Source: Anisus vortex (Eukaryota > Mollusca > Gastropoda > Planorbidae). From it: 64,000 nt of DNA. The stretch's first letter is position 1, and each line of letters starts with the position of its first letter. The position numbers and the translations under genes are program-made. Below are positions 49,276-60,275 of the stretch, in pieces. The stretch covers positions 1,985,554 to 2,049,553 of the forward strand of contig OX421501.1 of the NCBI GenBank assembly GCA_949126835.1, in the 5' to 3' direction. Below the pieces are notes generated by a model, which saw only the letters and a list, made by a program, of their open reading frames with translations, had not been told where the DNA came from and ran no database searches.

Positions 49276-49355
49276 TAAGTTTGAATATCCAACTACACAA
49301 AACACAATGCATTTAAAGAAATGAAGTAAAGGAAATATAAAACATTCAAACTTAC

Positions 49356-49469
49356 TGTATTCACAAAAATATCCAAAGAATCCACTTTTACATTGATAGC
49401 CTTTCTCACAGGTACCATTAGCTAAACATTTGTCATCAACACAGTTGCATTGGAGAGTAGCATCTGGAT
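49356..49469 (-). CDS. Gene B exon 2: EGF-like module 1
   Basis: 114 nt, acceptor ttcatag before 49469 and donor gtaagt after 49356, phase 1 at both ends. It reads YPDATLQCNCVDDKC, LANGTCEKGYQC and SGFFGYFCEY. Signal-peptide cleavage would fall near the start of this exon, making the module the mature N-terminus. Homologous to gene A exon 2. Confidence 0.84.
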
Positions 49470-49868
49470 CTATGAAAAAAAAATAGTTACCGAAATACTG
49501 GGTTTTTAAAAACCGTTTTTTTTTTTGTTTTTTATTTGAATAAATGTTGTTAACAGATTAACAGGGTATTGTAAGGCTGGGAAGATTTTTTCGCCAAGAT
49601 AAAACAAAAGTATTGTAAAGATAAATTCAATACTTTCAACCCCCCCCCCCCCCTCAATACTTTGGTCAATTCAATGAATTTTTTAAAAACCGATTTGCGT
49701 TCATTCTTAAAATAAACTGTGTTTAGTGTTAATGTTGTTTACTTTTGACCCAAGTAGTCACGTGACATATATTTTTAAAAGAGTTGTGCCATGTTCTTAT
49801 CACTTCTGAAAATCTATATACTTGTATTATATAGACTTAGTAAACTTTTTAAAATGGTATTTACTTAC

Positions 49869-49939
49869 ATAAAGATAATATAAACACCAAGAAAAGCAAG
49901 TGTTTCAGCTGGAGCGCCATATTGACTGCAAGGCGTTGT
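49869..49939 (-). CDS. Gene B exon 1: start codon and signal peptide
   Basis: Acceptor tttttgcag before 49939 and donor gtaagt after 49869. The ATG at 49920 lies in GTCAATATGGC and starts MALQLKHLLFLVFILSL, a hydrophobic signal peptide, leaving phase 1. This ATG is chosen because it is the only one before the hydrophobic stretch and is conserved in gene A. Chained with exons 2-9 it yields 1341 coding nucleotides including the stop, about 446 residues: a secreted protein with EGF-like and galactose-binding-like modules. Such proteins often act in cell adhesion or carbohydrate recognition, but the role here is unknown. Confidence 0.82.
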
Positions 49940-50162
49940 CTGCAAAAACAAATTAAAACATTTTATTACGCTCATAAATATCAAACTTTCTGTATTACAT
50001 CAAATTAAAATCTGCCTTTAATAGTATAGTGCCTTTAAACCAAGGCCCAGTTTCATCAGTTAGAAATACAGCCAACATTTGTGGGGAAATCACGTGATAA
50101 CACAATCATCTACAAACACATACAACAAAAAAAAATATTTCTTAAGTATTATACAAAACAGG
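49940..50162. other. Gene B upstream flank
   Basis: Matches the flank of gene A. It contains TCACGTGATAACAC (50090). A 5' non-coding exon is expected somewhere upstream but is not visible. Confidence 0.45.
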
Positions 50163-50358
50163 TTTAGGCAACATACGGCGCGCGTGTCATACTTGGCACG
50201 CAGAGCGGTTTTAAATGTCAAGCGAAATACCGAAAAATAAAATAAGTTCAAGCCTCTTCTAGTAGAAAAGAGCAGGGTGACGTTAAGGATGTTGGCACGC
50301 TGAATGATTTAGAAATGCTGCTTTGGCACACAAATTATCTAAAGGTTGCCGACCCCTT
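50163..50358 (+). mobile_element. hAT-derived MITE
   Basis: About 196 bp, from CAGGTTTAGGCAACATACGG to GGTTGCCGACCCC. The internal TTGGCACGCAGAGCG and TTGGCACGCTGAATGATTTA correspond to both ends of the copy at 63492. No clear target duplication remains. Confidence 0.78.
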
Positions 50359-50422
50359 TTCTACAGAAGAATTACGTTTTGATACAAGATAAATGATCAA
50401 GCATAAAAATAAGGGTTTCCAG

Positions 50423-51116
50423 AAAACAAAGACGTAAGACTTTCATAAACAATGACGTAAGACTTTCATAAACAATGACGTAACACTTTCATAAACAATG
50501 ACGTAAGACTTTCATAAACAATGACGTAAGACTTTCATAAACAATGACGTAAGACTTTCATAAACAATGACGTAAGACTTTCATAAACAATGACGTAAGA
50601 CTTTCATAAACAATGACGTAAGACTTTCATAAACAATGACGTAAGACTTTCATAAACAATGACGTAGGACTTTCATAAACAATGACGTAAGACTTTCATA
50701 AACAATGACGTAAGACTTTCATAAACAATGACGTAAGACTTTCATAAACAATGACGTAAGACTTTCATAAACAATGACGTAAGACTTTCATAAACAATGA
50801 CGTAAGACTTTCATAAACAATGACGTAAGACTTTCATAAACAATGACGTAAGACTTTCATAAACAATGACGTAAGACTTTCATAAACAATAACGTAAGAC
50901 TTTCATAAACAATGACGTAAGACTTTCATAAACAATGACGTAAGACTTTCATAAACAATGACGTAAGACTTTCATAAACAATGACGTAAGACTTTCATAA
51001 ACAATGACGTAAGACTTTCATAAACAATGACGTAAGACTTTCATAAACAATGACGTAAGACTTTCATAAACAATGACGTAAGACTTTCATAAACAATGAC
51101 GTAAGACTTTCATAAA
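50423..51116. repeat. 23-bp minisatellite with TGACGTAA in nearly every unit
   Basis: About 30 near-identical 23-bp units, AATGACGTAAGACTTTCATA-type. Only a few units differ (GTAACAC, GTAGGAC, AATAACG), so expansion is recent. TGACGTAA is a CRE/ATF-like bZIP core. The array lies about 0.5-1.2 kb upstream of gene B exon 1 and is absent from the gene A copy. Confidence 0.95.
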
Positions 51117-51420
51117 GCCCAAACTATCAAGACTTATACAAATATATAACAGCAATATAATGATAATGTACGAAACAAATTAGAAAGTATATGGAAACTA
51201 AAAAATGTGATTTCAATTAATTACATTAAACAAATATCTTTTTCCCATATTTTTTTTACAATTTATTCCTCATTAATTAAAAATTATGTAAACAAAATTT
51301 AAAAAAATAATTTCCCAAAATTTTTCTTTTGTTTTTAAGTGACTATGACTTCCTTGCGTTAAGTGAATAAAAAACAAAATCATATTTATCGGAATTTATC
51401 AAATCAGCCAAAAGTTTGCT
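51117..51420. other. AT-rich spacer between two arrays
   Basis: Nothing recognised. Confidence 0.5.
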
Positions 51421-52610
51421 TTAAATAAGTACGTAATGTTTGTATGAATAACTGTGGACTGCATCCTACTTGAATGTACGTATTGTTTGTATGAATAACT
51501 GTGGACTGCATCCTACTTGAATGTACGTATTGTTTGTATAAATAACTGTTGACTGCATCCTACTTGAATGTAGGCCTACGTATTGTTTGTATGAATAACT
51601 GTTGACTGCATCCTACTTGAATTTGCTAAGCTAATGAACCCTCCAAGTACGTATTGTTTGTATGAATAACTGTGGACTGCATCCTACTTGAATGTACGTA
51701 TTGTTTGTATGAATAACTGTGGACTGCATCCTACTTGAATGTACGTATTGTTTGTATGAATAACTGTGGACTGCATTCTACTTGAATGTACGTAATGTTT
51801 GTATGAATAACTGTGGACTGCATTCTACTTGAATGTACGTATTGTTTGTATGAATAACTGTGGACTGCATCCTACTTGAATGTACGTAATGTTTAGAATG
51901 AAAAACTGTTGACTGCATCCTACTTGAATGTACGTATTGTTTGTATGAATAACTGTGGACTGCATCCTACTTGAATGTAGGTCTACGTATTGTTTGAATG
52001 AATAACTGTGGACTGCATCCTAATTGAATGTACGTATTGTTTGTATGAATAACTGTTGACTGCATCCTACTTGAATGTAGGCCTACGTATTGTTTGTATG
52101 AATAACTGTTGACTGCATCCTACTTGAATTTCCTAAGCTAATGAACCCTCCAAGTACGTATTGTTTGTATAAATAACTGTTGACTGCATCCTACTTGAAT
52201 TTCCTAAGCTAATAAACCCTCCTAGTACGTATTGTTTGTATGAACAACTGTGGACTGCATTCTACTTGAATGTACGTAATGTTTGTATGAATAACTGTGG
52301 ACTGCATCCTACTTGAATGTACGTATTGTTTGTATGAATAACTGTGGACTGCATTCTACTTGAATGTACGTAATGTTTGTATGAATAACTGTTGACTGCA
52401 TCCTACTTGAATGTAGGCCTACGTATAGTTTGTATAAATAACTGTTGACTGCATCCTACTTGAATTTCCTAAGCTAATGAACCCTCCAAGTACGTATTGT
52501 TTGAATGAATAACTGTGGACTGCATCCTACTTGAATTTCCTAAGCTAATGAAACCTCCAAGTTCGTATTGTTTGTATGAATAACTGCTGACCGCATCCTA
52601 CTTTAATGTG
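51421..52610. repeat. 47-bp minisatellite with two kinds of optional spacer
   Basis: About 24 units of TACGTATTGTTTGTATGAAT ... ACTGTGGACTGCATCCTACTTGAATG. Some units carry an extra TAGGCC before TACG, others a 30-bp insert with CTAAGCTAATGAACCCTCC. The spaced units recur in the same order, so compound blocks were duplicated. Confidence 0.93.
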
Positions 52611-53059
52611 CTACCCAATCAACCTAAGGCACACACTACTCCCTCGCCCTTCAATCTACCATTATCAACACACTATACAGCAATACAGGACATTTAAAAA
52701 AGGAGACATGTAGATATGTTTGTCTGGCAGTGACTGCAATAGAGTAAACTGCTCTGCAGACTGGCTTATAGAAGAATAAGAAGTATGAAGATTATATAAA
52801 AACATTCCGGTGTCTCATCAAATTAAACTCGTACAATAAAATCATCGTATGACGTTCTTGTTATATATATTTCTACATGGCGGCCTATCGGTGGTTTTAA
52901 CACTTCGATATATTTCTGACTTTTTTGTACGGCTATGAAGTTTGAATCCTCCACTAACTAGTATTAGTGTAATGGTTTCGTTTATAACGAATACAGTGAT
53001 TTTTGACATTGTCCGGGGTATATTATCGTATGCATTAAAGACGCTCACTCTACAAATTA
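52611..53059. other. Flank shared with copy A
   Basis: 52965-53047 (GTGTAATGGTTTCGT ... ATTAAAGACG) matches 27015-27095. The rest has no assignment; the copy A equivalent of the preceding 2.9 kb is much shorter because the arrays are absent. Confidence 0.55.
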
Positions 53060-53515
53060 CAAATTACATATTTTCATAGCGCTATTCATAATATAGTCTT
53101 CGAATGCGCTTTACATCTACCATATGTTATTAAAATAAAGTAAAAAAAAGTGTGCTTTTAATTTTGTTTTTAAAATGTCTATATTGTCTGCTTTTTTTAT
53201 TGTGTTCGGAAGTTCATTTCACCACAGAGGTGCTAAGTCGCTGTAGGAGCCAGCAGCAAATGTTTCTCTTTTTTACGCTTGGTACCTTGACCTGTAGATA
53301 GATTTTGTTTGAACGCAACCCTGTTTTCTCTGATGCGAGTAGCTCGACCAAGGATCTGATGTACTGGGGAGATGAACCATGATGTGTTTTATAGAGAATA
53401 ATCAGAACTTTGAATTGTATACTAAGTGTGACAGGTAGCCAGTGTAGTCTTTTTAAACAGGTTAATGAGCATTCTTCATTGATCAGAACAATTTTCGCAG
53501 CCATATAAAGAAGAT
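53060..53515 (-). pseudogene. CR1/L2-like C-terminal fragment, minus strand
   Basis: Reads LKRLHWLPVTLSIQFKVLI, YKTHHGSSPQYIRSLVEL, then NELPNTIKKADNIDILKTKL, the L-H-W-L-P ... N-x-L-P ... F-K-x-x-L pattern of CR1/L2/jockey-like tails, ending in AGCGCTATGAAAATATG. Present only in copy B, so inserted after the duplication or lost from A. Confidence 0.8.
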
Positions 53516-54329
53516 TATTGCGTCCTACGCACATTTGTTTCTACGCCTATTCTAGCATTTTTATAAGTGTTTTATCTTATCTTATCTTATCATCTTTTAG
53601 ATGATGTTAAGGCAGCTCATTCCATGCCCGGATGACACTCGGGAAGAAAGAGTACTTATATGATATGCATTTGTTCTCACATAAGGGATAAGAAAAGTGT
53701 TTTTGTCCTTAAGTTAATCTGATCATTTTACAGTTTGTTCACGTGTTATTTTGTATAAAAGACATATTATTTTTAAATCGCTTCACTTTAATAACAAATC
53801 AAAATATTTTATCTTTCCCTTTGTACGATGAAACTTTTAATGATGAAAATTTGAATGATAAAACCTGTATCATTCCGACCAGTACTTAAAGGAAATGGAA
53901 CTCTATTATCCCTTAAAAGAAAACGGATGTAAACGCTTATTTAGTTCTATCTATCGTGAATGTCTAGAAAGCTATCAATAGGCTTATATTCCGTCATTTT
54001 CGATAGTGTTACATAAAGAAAATATAGTACAAGTAGTAAAAGTATTATTTATTAATACAGTGGCCTTTTTACCTTTGTCTGTTTTTTAATTCCATGTTAG
54101 GCCAACATAGGTACTAATTTATTTTAAAAAAGAAAATTTTTAAAAAAAGAAATATTGGCCTATGCTATGTGCGTGTTAAGGCCTTACATCATTTCAATGG
54201 TAATCTGAGATATATATATTTTGAAAGTAAACGCACCAATAAACACATTACGAAAATCGAATTGAAAAAAAAACGACGCGCAAGATTTACATTTGTGTCA
54301 AGTCTTAATGAGGCCTTGACTCAACATAA
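53516..54329. other. Duplicated AT-rich flank with empty LTR site
   Basis: Colinear with 27190-27320, 28313-28458 and 29081-29680. It contains a short (TCTTA)n at 53575-53592 and the unoccupied TTAT target at 53818-53821 where copy A carries the solo LTR. Confidence 0.7.
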
Positions 54330-54575
54330 CCTGCTTTTTCCACTTGTCATCTCTCTCCTCTTTTCCCGCTTGGATTATTGCAATTCGCTCTTGGCTGGCC
54401 TCTCGGCCTCCTCCATTCAGGGCCTCCAACGTGTCCAGAACTGTGCTGCCCGACTGGTCTAAGAAAAAAAAGTCCACTCATATCATTTCTCTGCTCCGAT
54501 GTCTGCATTGGCTACCCATTAACCACCGGGTCTCCTACAAGCTGGCTTCTCTCTGTTATAAGTGCCTTTTTTTTA
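54330..54575 (+). pseudogene. CR1/L2-like fragment (copy B)
   Basis: Reads FSRLDYCNSLLAGLSASS, VQNCAARLV, CLHWLPINHRVSYKLASLCY; counterpart of 29690-30065. It breaks off in poly(T). Confidence 0.8.
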
Positions 54576-55433
54576 TTATTATTCAACCCTTAGAACGTTT
54601 GGCGTATATGCAAAAATACGCGTGCTAGTCTTTTAACAAAATTATAATAACAACGGTATGTATATAAGTCACTAAGAAAGGTTAATCCTCAATTCAATAA
54701 ATATATTGAGTTGACAAGCACACATTAAGTGATTTTGCAAATTCATTGGATTACTGTTGCCCTTTCAATTAATTTATTACAATCATTTTAAATCATTTAG
54801 CGTGCCATCAGCGTGAAAATCAAACTGATCAACTATATTATTTTTATAAGACAATTTTCTTAGTGCCGTAGCAAGACCAAGACCAAAAGAAAAGGGGCGT
54901 AATAGAGAAAATCATTAAAGCGTTTTATATTTATTACAAAATTAACTTGTTTGTTATTATCAGCTTTTTAAAAAAAAATCCATTCGTAGCTAATACACAA
55001 TTTCATTACTCAACTTACACATTAATAGTTATCAACATTTGAATTTAATTGTCTTAAAATTACTCTAGTAATAGATATTAGTCTTCAATGTTTGATCTCG
55101 GAAAAACTGAGATTTACTCTAACAAATTATTTTAACCCGAATGTAAAATTATCTGCAAAATCGCGAATTAGAGGAAGAGATACATAAAATCATACAAACT
55201 GGGTAGTTATTTTAATATTTAAAAATGTTCATGTACATTCTTTAGTCATAAAATATGTATATAATTTTCAACTAGCTTGTGTAATTTGATAATTTTAGAG
55301 TTATAAATTGTAAGCCTTTTTTTTTAAAGGAAACAAAACAGAAACATATTGGAAATAGTAATGTAAAGAAAACGGGTTAATTATCTCCCGTCAAGTAAAT
55401 TCTCAAAATTTGATGCAAGTGATACCAAACGAG
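54576..55433. other. AT-rich spacer
   Basis: No gene, exon or repeat family recognised. Confidence 0.55.
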
Positions 55434-56075
55434 TTAAATTGTTTTAATATAACTAGAGTACTTCTGAAAATGCTCATCTATCTTAAATTGCCTTAAATTA
55501 TGGAAAGCGTCAAATGTTTTGAAATTGATTTCACGGAAAGATATGCCCAGTTTCAATGCAAATCCATTCCAGTTGTCCAACACTTCAAGTATTTGAACCC
55601 AGTCTTGTAAATGGAAGTTTAACTCACTAAAACGTGTCGCCATGTCATTCAGAATCATTGGTGTCAACAGCCAGTTCTCCTCATTCAATAACGGAATTTT
55701 TTTTTCCATTCAGATACATCTTAATTGCACCCAGACAAGAAAAGAATCTATCCAAGACTTTACCTATACTCCGTATGACTTTTTTCTAGAAGAGACTTGA
55801 GAAACTATACAATTGATTAATTTAACAATAGAGTCAATCACAGATTGCAAGTCCAATGATGGGAGTTTTGCATACAGACATTCCTGAAGTAAAATAGTCG
55901 ACGTCTAGTATGATTCCCATGTAGTTCGCCATGCAGCACCCACTAATTATGCTGACATACGTTGTTTTCACTTGCATTTAACAATATTTTTGGAGGTCTT
56001 TCAAGTGCCACTGAAAATCGTTCTGCGTGCCTGCCAGGTCAGGTACGCGTCTCTTAGGTTGCCGACCCCTGCTAT
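55434..56075 (-). pseudogene. hAT transposase fragment with one terminal repeat
   Basis: An intact 91-residue stretch (55434-55709) reads PLLNEENWLLTPMILNDMA, then SELNFHLQDW and LKLGISFREI. This is the E-x-W-L ... D-M ... L-N-x-x-L-Q segment of GTF2IRD2-like hAT transposases. Upstream (55720-55935) degraded sequence reads LQSVIDSIVKLINCIVSQ, the helix before it. The element begins at about 56071 with CAGGGGTCGGCAACC, the same terminal repeat as the MITEs. Truncated at its 3' side. Confidence 0.78.
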
Positions 56076-57012
56076 AGAGCAGTCGCGTTGATTCTATCAA
56101 AATCCTTTTCGATACTAATCTAGATGTTCATCCCGAAAATGAGCAGTAGATGCAATCAATTTTGCAGAAATTACCATCACTGTTAGCTGCTAGAAAAAGA
56201 ATCGTGAATGGTTAAATAAAAACTGCACTAATATACAGTGTGTGTATCCTGATGCACAGGGTTTTCTTATAACACTTGATACGTACACATTCTTAGTTAT
56301 TCTATTATTCTGGAAAAATTGCTGAAAGTGGGGCATTTTCCTAAAATATCGCTCCCTTTAGCGTCAAAACCTGGCTACGCCACTGTGTAAGGGTAGATAG
56401 AACAGTAGGTCATCTTTTGTTCTTACTCTTCAAGGTCGTGGGTCGGCTAGTAGTGGGTTTGTCGACTGTGATCTTGGTTCCCGATTTTCGGTTGGGGGTG
56501 GGGGAGCCTCATACCAGTTTTTTTATTGTTATGACCTGTCTTTATGTAGAACTTGTTCTAGTTCGTATGAATGTTTCAGCCCTTGTCAGTTTCCAGATGC
56601 TATATTAGTCTAACGGTTGTCCCTTAAGATATATATTCCAACCGACAATTCTAAGCTCCTCTTTTGTCTTAGAAATTAACAATGTAGGCCCAAGACCACT
56701 CCCATTTTCAGTTGGGACCAGATCTAAATTCTACCTGATTATCACGAACGTTCGCGCAGAAGCCTCGTTTAGAAATTAATGATCTTTATCAAATCAGCTG
56801 GAATAAGAAAACTGGATAGAAAGACAACGAAGACGCTCGCATTAAGGAGTTAAAATTTTACAACTGCTTAATTAATATGAGAGCAAGTAACAAGATCACT
56901 GCAAGGAAGTATTCATAGTTAAATAGTGTGTATCTGTGTACTTAGAATCGCCTGCGTAGAGCACAGGACTAATGCGTATGTGTGAAACAGAATATCTTCT
57001 ACTGCAGGCCCT
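56076..57012. other. Spacer with a lone hAT-like end
   Basis: CCTGGCTACGCCACTG at 56370-56385 is the inverted form of a CAGTGGCGTAGCCAGG-type terminal repeat; no partner was found. The remainder is unassigned. Confidence 0.45.
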
Positions 57013-57465
57013 CAAGAAAACATTATGGCAACAATAAAATGGCACAAACTGACATGGTTCGGTCATGTGTTGCGGCACAAACTGACAAGTTTGGTCATGT
57101 GTTGCGGCACAAACTGACATGTTTCGGTCATGTGCTGCGGCAAAAACTGACATGGTTCGGTCATGTGTTGCGGCACAAACTGACATGGTTCGGTCATGTG
57201 TTGCGGCACAAACTGACATGGTTCGGTCATGTGTTGCGGCACAAACCGACATGGTTTCGGTCATGTGTTGCGGCACAAACTGACATGGTTCGGTCATGTG
57301 CTGTGACACAAACTGACATTGTTCGGTCATGCGTTGCGGCACAAACTGACTTTGTTCGGTCATGTGTTGCGGCCGAAATTACATGGTTCGGTCATGTGTT
57401 GCGGCACAAACTGACATGGTTCGGTCATGTGTTGCGGCACAAACTGACATTGTTCGATCATTTTC
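57013..57465 (+). repeat. 33-bp minisatellite built from 11 codons of a retrotransposon
   Basis: About 13 units encoding HKLTWFGHVLR in the reading frame that starts QENIMATIKWHKLTWFGHV at 57013. The single-copy source is visible on the minus strand at 62540-62830 (QETIMATIKRRKLTRFCHVL), the post-reverse-transcriptase tail of a non-LTR element. Because 33 is divisible by three, both strands stay open for long stretches. Confidence 0.9.
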
Positions 57466-57468
57466 TAT

Positions 57469-57870
57469 AGCAGGGGTCGGCATCCTTATGATACCAGTGA
57501 ACCAAAGTACAATTTCCAATTAATTCTGCGTGCCAACAATCAATTCAACTGTTATTGTAACAAAAATTATTAAAAAATCAAAGATTTATAACAATTATAA
57601 CAATTATAACAAACCATGCGTGATATAATAATAGCAAATATTTTTAAAAATGTATATTATAATAAACATAGTTTTATCTGAGATTTATACATTTCACTCA
57701 TATCAAAATAAATGGGATATTTTTTTCTAAATGTAAGTAATGAGACGTAATATCTCTGTAGCTCAGTAAATTTTAGAGAAATATTTTGTTCGCCTCTCTT
57801 ATTGAGTATGTCTTGGACAGAATAGCCTTAATAGCGGGCCCTCAAGAAACCATATTGTCTTGCGGCTTAC
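57469..57870. repeat. Inverted copy of 62800-63410 plus a hAT end
   Basis: 57469-57530 (CAGGGGTCGGCATCC..., GAACCAAAGTA) is one end of the hAT MITE. 57540-57870 is the reverse complement of 63410-62800 without the SINE (shared GAGACGTAATATCTCTGTAG, TTGTTCGCCTCTCTTA, GCGGGCCCTCAAGAAACC). Confidence 0.8.
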
Positions 57871-59169
57871 ATTGTAAATAACTGCAGAAACCGAGTATTT
57901 TTAATAATAATGCGCATAATATCTATATTGGCCTATATAAAGTAGACTGTGTGTGTGCTCAACCAATCATATTCGTTAATTTAAAGACACTAGAACTTTT
58001 TGTCTCATATTATACTTTTGCTATTTCATTTCAGACATGTGTCTTCTTGAAGTAGTTAACTTATTGGACATTCATATGGGCGACCCGGATTCGATTCTAT
58101 AGGCCTACGTTTTTTTCCCAATTATTATTACTTTAAAAATTGGAAATTTTAGATTTTTGTGAAATAAAACGACTTGCATATTTCTACCCGCTTACAATAC
58201 TTATTTTGATATACTTTCCTAAAAGTCTTCAGTAAAAAAAAAAAATTAATAATTATTAGATTTATAGATTTCTGTTAGTTGTAGTTTATACAATTTTTAC
58301 CTGTAGCTTATACAGGCCTGTTTTATCCCCCCCCCCCCCCCCTGGGCAACGCCGAGCAATTTAACTTGTAATAATATATGTGGGGTTGATTGTTTTTTTC
58401 ATTCTAAATTTAAAACAAATAAAAAATGCTGACTTGTTGAACCAAAAATGTCGAGTCAACCTTTGTCAAAGCTGAACTTTGTAGTTTTAAATAAAGGGAC
58501 GTAAGCGTGTAAAAATTCAAATAATAGTTTTGTTTTTTTGTAATCAATTGTAATGTAACCCTTTTGACAATGTTATCATCACTGAACCAAAAGCTTGACC
58601 AGTGCTTCTCAAGATGTATTCTATCTGTAACAGCTATAAATTTATAAATCAGACACTGAGACTAAAGAGTCATTCTGAAAAAGAGCTGTGTGACTTGCAT
58701 CGAGCGCACACTGAGCTTGCTCAATTTAATAGCATGGATAGAAGCGCTATGAAAATGATCATGATTAGTTTTATTATGTACGTGTCTCGAGACGCACCGG
58801 TTAAACATTTTCGTTGGCAACGCGAACGTGTGTCCATATGTTCATATTGTTTATATTAGACTTTTTAAAAAAAACATTGAAAATTATTTGTTGTTGTTTT
58901 GTTTTTTTTGTAATAGTAGGCTTAATGTTTAGGTATTAATAGATTTGTTGCCGACCGTATTGACCTAAATTCTGCATTACATGAAGTAAAAAATTACGTG
59001 GGCGGGCGTAGGAGAGAAACGGGAAATGTCCTCAGGCAAGAGAAATCTTTCTCATCTGCAATTAATCTGCACATATTGACAGGTCTAAATGATTATGCAT
59101 GCATGGTGAACCTAAAAGTTCATAGTGTACCAGCATTTCCGGTAATTTTTTTTCATTTACCAACAAAAC
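57871..59169. other. AT-rich spacer with poly(C) run
   Basis: A C-run of about 16 at 58327. CAGTGCTTCTCAAG at 58600 resembles a hAT end, and TTTAATAGCATGGATA..AAGCGCTAT at 58726-58752 a retroposon tail. No gene supported. Confidence 0.5.
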
Positions 59170-59314
59170 ATGTCTGTGTGCTGCTTTACTGGTTGTAATG
59201 TAGTGGATTACTTTTTTTTTTCCATTTCCAAAAGATGTTGCCAAAAGAAAACGATGGATTGTGAACGTCAGACGTGAAGAATCATCTATTGTTATTCCCA
59301 AACTAATTGCTTGA
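59170..59314 (+). pseudogene. THAP-domain fragment with a poly(T) frameshift
   Basis: ATG at 59170 reads MSVCCFTGCNVVDYFF. After a run of about nine T the frame shifts and continues FPFPKDVAKRKRWIVNVRRE to TGA at 59312. C-x-x-x-C, then F-P-x-x-x-x-x-K-R-x-x-W-I-x-x-x-R-R-E, is the first half of the THAP DNA-binding fold; the second zinc pair (C-x-x-H) is missing. THAP modules occur in P-element-type transposases and in host regulators. With the frameshift and no splice donor after it, I take it as a remnant. Confidence 0.65.
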
Positions 59315-59814
59315 TGTAACAGAATTTTCCTTTTGTGTTTTTATGTATCTAAAGATCATGTTGTTGATAGCCAAGAACCGCTACTCTTGACTCCTTTTTT
59401 TTATAGAGCAATCTAAAAATGTCACTTAACGAGACTCACACTTTGAGTATTAATTATCGCCTACTCACTTTGATGTTAAAAATGGATTCCTCATAACTAA
59501 TTTTGTAGCCTTTGTATATTTCTAAAAGACCAGAACTGAAATGTTGAAATAAAACACCAGCAAAAGATGAACAAAAAAATCACTTATAGCGTGTTGGCGG
59601 AAATAAACCTGAAGTTCATGAACACGATAAGCCATTGTCCTATTTCAAAGGTCAGGCCTCATACAGACTTGTCAGTCGAAATAAATTTGTATAACGTACA
59701 TTGATAGAACACCATAAAACTATAAAAACTGTAACTTACTTTTTCGTAATGATGGCCAAAACTCGTTCATACGATTAATTTAGTAGTGACTCTAGTGACG
59801 TAGAACTTAGCCCT
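59315..59814. other. Spacer, nothing recognised
   Basis: AT-rich; no feature seen. Confidence 0.5.
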
Positions 59815-60275
59815 CAGCACCAAAATCAGGCTGATGCGCTCACTGGTCCTCTCCATTTTCTTATATGCTTGTGAGTCATGGACATTAACAGCTGAGCTGG
59901 AAAAGAAGATAAACGCTATGTAGATGAGATGCTTTAGAAACCTGCTCGGTATCTGCTATAAAGACCATATCTCCAAGGAACAGATACGAAAAAAGAATAC
60001 GCCTGGAAGTTGGAAAATATGAAGACCTGCTGGTCACAGTCAAGAAAAGGAAACTGGAATGGTATGGCCACGTCACCAGATCCAACGGGCTCGCCAAAAC
60101 CATTCTACAGGGTACCACCAGAGGAGGGAGAAAGAGAGGAAGTCAAAAGAAACGTTGGGATGATAACATCAGGGAATGTACAGGAACAAAACTGTGCGAC
60201 GCATTGAGAAAGGCTGAGAGGCGGGAGGAATGGAGGAGGCTGGTGTACATGTCATCTGTGGCGCCACAACGGTAA
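59815..60275 (+). pseudogene. Non-LTR retrotransposon C-terminal fragment
   Basis: Reads LVLSIFLYACESWTL, MRCFRNLLGICYKDHI, then after a frameshift KRKLEWYGHVTRSNGLAKT, GTTRGGRKRGSQKKRWDDNI and EEWRRLVYMSSVAPQR with TAA. The ESWT, WxGHVxR and RGxxKKRW motifs are those of the tail after reverse transcriptase. The W-Y-G-H-V core is the same motif that was amplified at 57 kb, but the family differs. Confidence 0.85.

Larger units (their letters stand above)
48460..54575. repeat. Segmental duplication, copy B
   Basis: Colinear with 25095-30070 (see copy A). The homology starts just on the intron side of where gene A exon 3 begins, so the breakpoint removed that exon from copy B's equivalent position. 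Confidence 0.88.

Noticed and set aside
56417..56608. A small hydrophobic plus-strand protein
   Set aside because: Single short frame without promoter, homology or splice support.
56896..57470. Secreted or repetitive protein of about 160 residues
   Set aside because: It is the 33-bp array derived from a retrotransposon tail, with frame changes between units.
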